From an uncultured Dyadobacter sp. (GTDB taxonomy: Bacteria > Bacteroidota > Bacteroidia > Cytophagales > Spirosomataceae), in NCBI GenBank assembly GCA_946481035.1, contig CAMLNK010000102.1, positions 1 to 8,943 of the forward strand: a DNA stretch of 8,943 bases, read 5' to 3'. Under the pieces are notes generated by a model that searched no databases, had not been told where the DNA came from, and worked only from the letters and a program-made list of their open reading frames with translations. Made by a program: the position numbers and the translations under genes. Shown here in pieces: positions 7,033 through 8,943 of this stretch (position 1 is the first letter of the stretch; every line of letters starts with the position of its first letter).

Positions 7033-8943
7033 ATGCGAAAAATTACTACTTATCTGCTGGCATTCATGCTCAGCACCACCTCACTCCTCTCTTTTGCCCA
7101 AAAGCTGACGGTCTCAGGCCGTGTGACCGACTCCGAAGACGGTAAACCACTCCCCGGCGCAACCATCAAAGCCGGCGAAATCCGCGGCACAAGCACCGAC
7201 AAGGACGGCAATTTTGTTTTGAAAAACATTTCCGACAATATCGATGCCCTGGACATTTCCTACATCGGCTATCAGACTTCAAAAGTAGCTCTGAACAATT
7301 CGAATCAATTGGAAATCAAACTCAACAAGAGCACTTACCAGGCGGATGAAGTGATTATCAACGCTACCCGCGTGAACGACAAGACCGGTATGGCCTATAC
7401 CAATGTGACCGCGGCGCAGATCGATAAGCAAAATATGGGACAGGACCTGCCCGTACTCCTCAATTTCTCGCCTTCCCTCGTGAGCACGAGCGACGCGGGC
7501 GGGGGCGTGGGCTACACAGGCATACGCATACGAGGCTCCGACGCGACGCGCATTAATGTGACGGTGAACGGCATTCCTTATAATGATGCTGAAAGCCAGG
7601 GCGTTTTTTGGGTGAATATGCCCGATTTTGCGTCTTCGGTGAGCAGTATCCAGATCCAGCGCGGCGTAGGAACTTCTACGAATGGTGCTGGCGCATTCGG
7701 TGCTTCGGTGAATATCAATACCAATGCATTCCGCGAAAAGGCTTATGCGGAATTGAATAACTCTTACGGCTCTTTCAATACATTTAAAAACACGTTGAAA
7801 GTCGGTTCGGGCTTGATCAAGGATAAGTTCACTTTCGATGCGCGGCTGTCGAGGGTTTCTTCGGATGGCTTTGTGGACCGGGCTTCTTCGGAACTGCATT
7901 CCTATTACCTTTCGGGCGGGTATTTCGGCAAGAAGAGTTTTGTGCGGGTAAATGTATTTTCGGGAAAAGAGCGCACCTACCAATCGTGGAACGGTGTGCC
8001 GGAGGCTAAGCTGCGCGGCGATCGCGAGGGCATTCTGGCCTATATTGAGAGAAATGGTTTAGGGGAAAAAGACGCCCAAAACCTGCTCAATTCCGATAAC
8101 CGTACTTATAATTCTTACACCTACAAAAACGAGGTGGATAACTATCGCCAGGATCATTACCAGATCGTTTCTTCCCATAACCTGAGTAATAAACTGACAT
8201 TCAACCTGAATGCATTCCTCGTTCGCGGATTGGGTTATTATGAACAATATCGCGCTGGCGACGATTACAGTAAATACAATTTGCCTAATGTGATCGTCGG
8301 TAAAGACACACTCACCAGTACCGACTTCATCCGTCGCCGCTGGCTGGACAATTACTTTTACGGAACCACATTTTCCTTCGATTACAACAGTTTCAAAAAG
8401 CTGACTGCCAGCTTCGGCGGTGGCTGGAACCAGTACGACGGCGACCATTACGGCCAGATCATCTGGGCACGCAATGCCGGAAACATCGAGAATGAGCATC
8501 AATACTATTTCAGTACGGGCAAAAAGAAGGATTTCAACCTGTACGGAAAGCTGTACTACGCATTCACGGATCAGCTGACCGCATTTGCCGACTTGCAATA
8601 CCGCCGTGTGAGCCACGCCATTCACGGAACGGATAATGACCTGGTTCAACTCGCATTCGATCAGTCGTATTCATTCTTTAATCCAAAAGCTGGCCTTACT
8701 TATCAATTGGCGGAGCAGAGCTCGGTTTACGCGTCTTATAGCATCGGAAACCGCGAGCCTAACCGTGATGATTTCACTTCTTCAACAGCCAATCTTTTCC
8801 CTAAAAGCGAGCGTTTGCAAAATGTGGAAGCCGGTTTTCGTACGCAACAAGGCAAATGGGCATTTGCAGCGAACTATTATTTAATGAGTTATAAAAACCA
8901 GCTCGTGCTTACCGGCCAGATCAACGACGTGGGCGGTTCCGTG
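7033..8943 (+). CDS. TonB-dependent outer-membrane receptor, probable thiamin/thiamin-precursor uptake (partial, C-terminus beyond right edge)
   Basis: A 637-residue open frame runs from the ATG at 7033 through the window edge; family members are usually 700-800 residues or more. The signal peptide MRKITTYLLAFMLSTTSLLSFA has a likely signal peptidase I cut after A22. A CarboxypepD_reg-like domain spans about 25-98 (VSGRVTDSEDGKPLPGATI, STDKDGNF, LDISYIGYQ). A TonB-box-like DEVIINATR is at 105-113. The plug domain follows, with LLNFSPSLVSTSDAGGGVG, GIRIRGSDATRINVTVNGIP and IQIQRGVGTSTNGAGAFGAS. From about residue 240 the alternating aromatic/polar pattern is that of the beta-barrel. It moves a ligand across the outer membrane with energy from TonB-ExbBD. 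The TPP riboswitch in its leader points to thiamin or a precursor. This fits the riboswitch-linked OMR1-type receptors known in Bacteroidota, but the ligand is inferred from regulation alone. No SusC-scale extension is visible. Inner-membrane transport or thi genes may follow beyond the edge. There is no Shine-Dalgarno sequence. Confidence 0.93.
   Translation, partial: MRKITTYLLAFMLSTTSLLSFAQKLTVSGRVTDSEDGKPLPGATIKAGEIRGTSTDKDGNFVLKNISDNIDALDISYIGYQTSKVALNNSNQLEIKLNKSTYQADEVIINATRVNDKTGMAYTNVTAAQIDKQNMGQDLPVLLNFSPSLVSTSDAGGGVGYTGIRIRGSDATRINVTVNGIPYNDAESQGVFWVNMPDFASSVSSIQIQRGVGTSTNGAGAFGASVNINTNAFREKAYAELNNSYGSFNTFKNTLKVGSGLIKDKFTFDARLSRVSSDGFVDRASSELHSYYLSGGYFGKKSFVRVNVFSGKERTYQSWNGVPEAKLRGDREGILAYIERNGLGEKDAQNLLNSDNRTYNSYTYKNEVDNYRQDHYQIVSSHNLSNKLTFNLNAFLVRGLGYYEQYRAGDDYSKYNLPNVIVGKDTLTSTDFIRRRWLDNYFYGTTFSFDYNSFKKLTASFGGGWNQYDGDHYGQIIWARNAGNIENEHQYYFSTGKKKDFNLYGKLYYAFTDQLTAFADLQYRRVSHAIHGTDNDLVQLAFDQSYSFFNPKAGLTYQLAEQSSVYASYSIGNREPNRDDFTSSTANLFPKSERLQNVEAGFRTQQGKWAFAANYYLMSYKNQLVLTGQINDVGGSV

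Noticed and set aside
7279..7983. A 234-codon minus-strand open frame inside the TonB receptor gene (and a similar 196-codon one at 8059-8649)
   Set aside because: Both are antisense to the receptor, whose plug and barrel sequence is continuous. Neither shows a recognisable motif.

Overview
The window looks like chromosome from a Bacteroidota bacterium, most likely a Cytophagales relative (Dyadobacter/Spirosoma-like; that rank is inference). Supporting signs are starts without Shine-Dalgarno sequences, a TAnnTTTG-type promoter element, a CarboxypepD_reg-like plus TonB-dependent receptor, a lipoprotein S41 peptidase of the type common in this phylum, and a bacterial GH3-family protein. It holds five protein genes, two of them cut by the window edges, and no rRNA, tRNA, CRISPR array or transposase that I can see.

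Layout. Positions 1-2305 (minus strand, runs off the left edge) encode the N-terminal ~768 residues of SbcC, including Walker A, the coiled coils and the CPLC zinc hook. Positions 2306-2518 are a spacer with a GC-rich degenerate repeat in two direct copies and one inverted copy. Positions 2519-4033 (minus) encode a GH3-family acyl-adenylating protein. Positions 4034-4144 hold a strong intrinsic terminator. Positions 4145-5536 (minus) encode a lipoprotein PDZ/S41 protease whose start codon overlaps the stop codon of the ornithine aminotransferase gene (5533-6795, minus). Positions 6796-7032 form a divergent regulatory region with a -7 promoter element, a complete TPP riboswitch and a candidate attenuator hairpin. 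Positions 7033-8943 (plus, runs off the right edge) encode a TonB-dependent outer-membrane receptor.

How the parts work together. The riboswitch directly precedes the receptor gene, so the receptor is probably a thiamin (or thiamin precursor) importer shut off when thiamin pyrophosphate is plentiful. On the other strand, rocD and the S41 protease form a translationally coupled pair ending at the 4083-4121 terminator. GH3 and sbcC lie downstream of that terminator and probably form one or two separate units. sbcD, the usual partner of sbcC, is not on its upstream side here.

I found no clearly new multi-gene system. The items most worth a second look are the repeat at 2341-2502, the layout of the riboswitch and its attenuator, the GH3 enzyme with no known bacterial substrate, and the coupling of ornithine aminotransferase to a surface-type protease.
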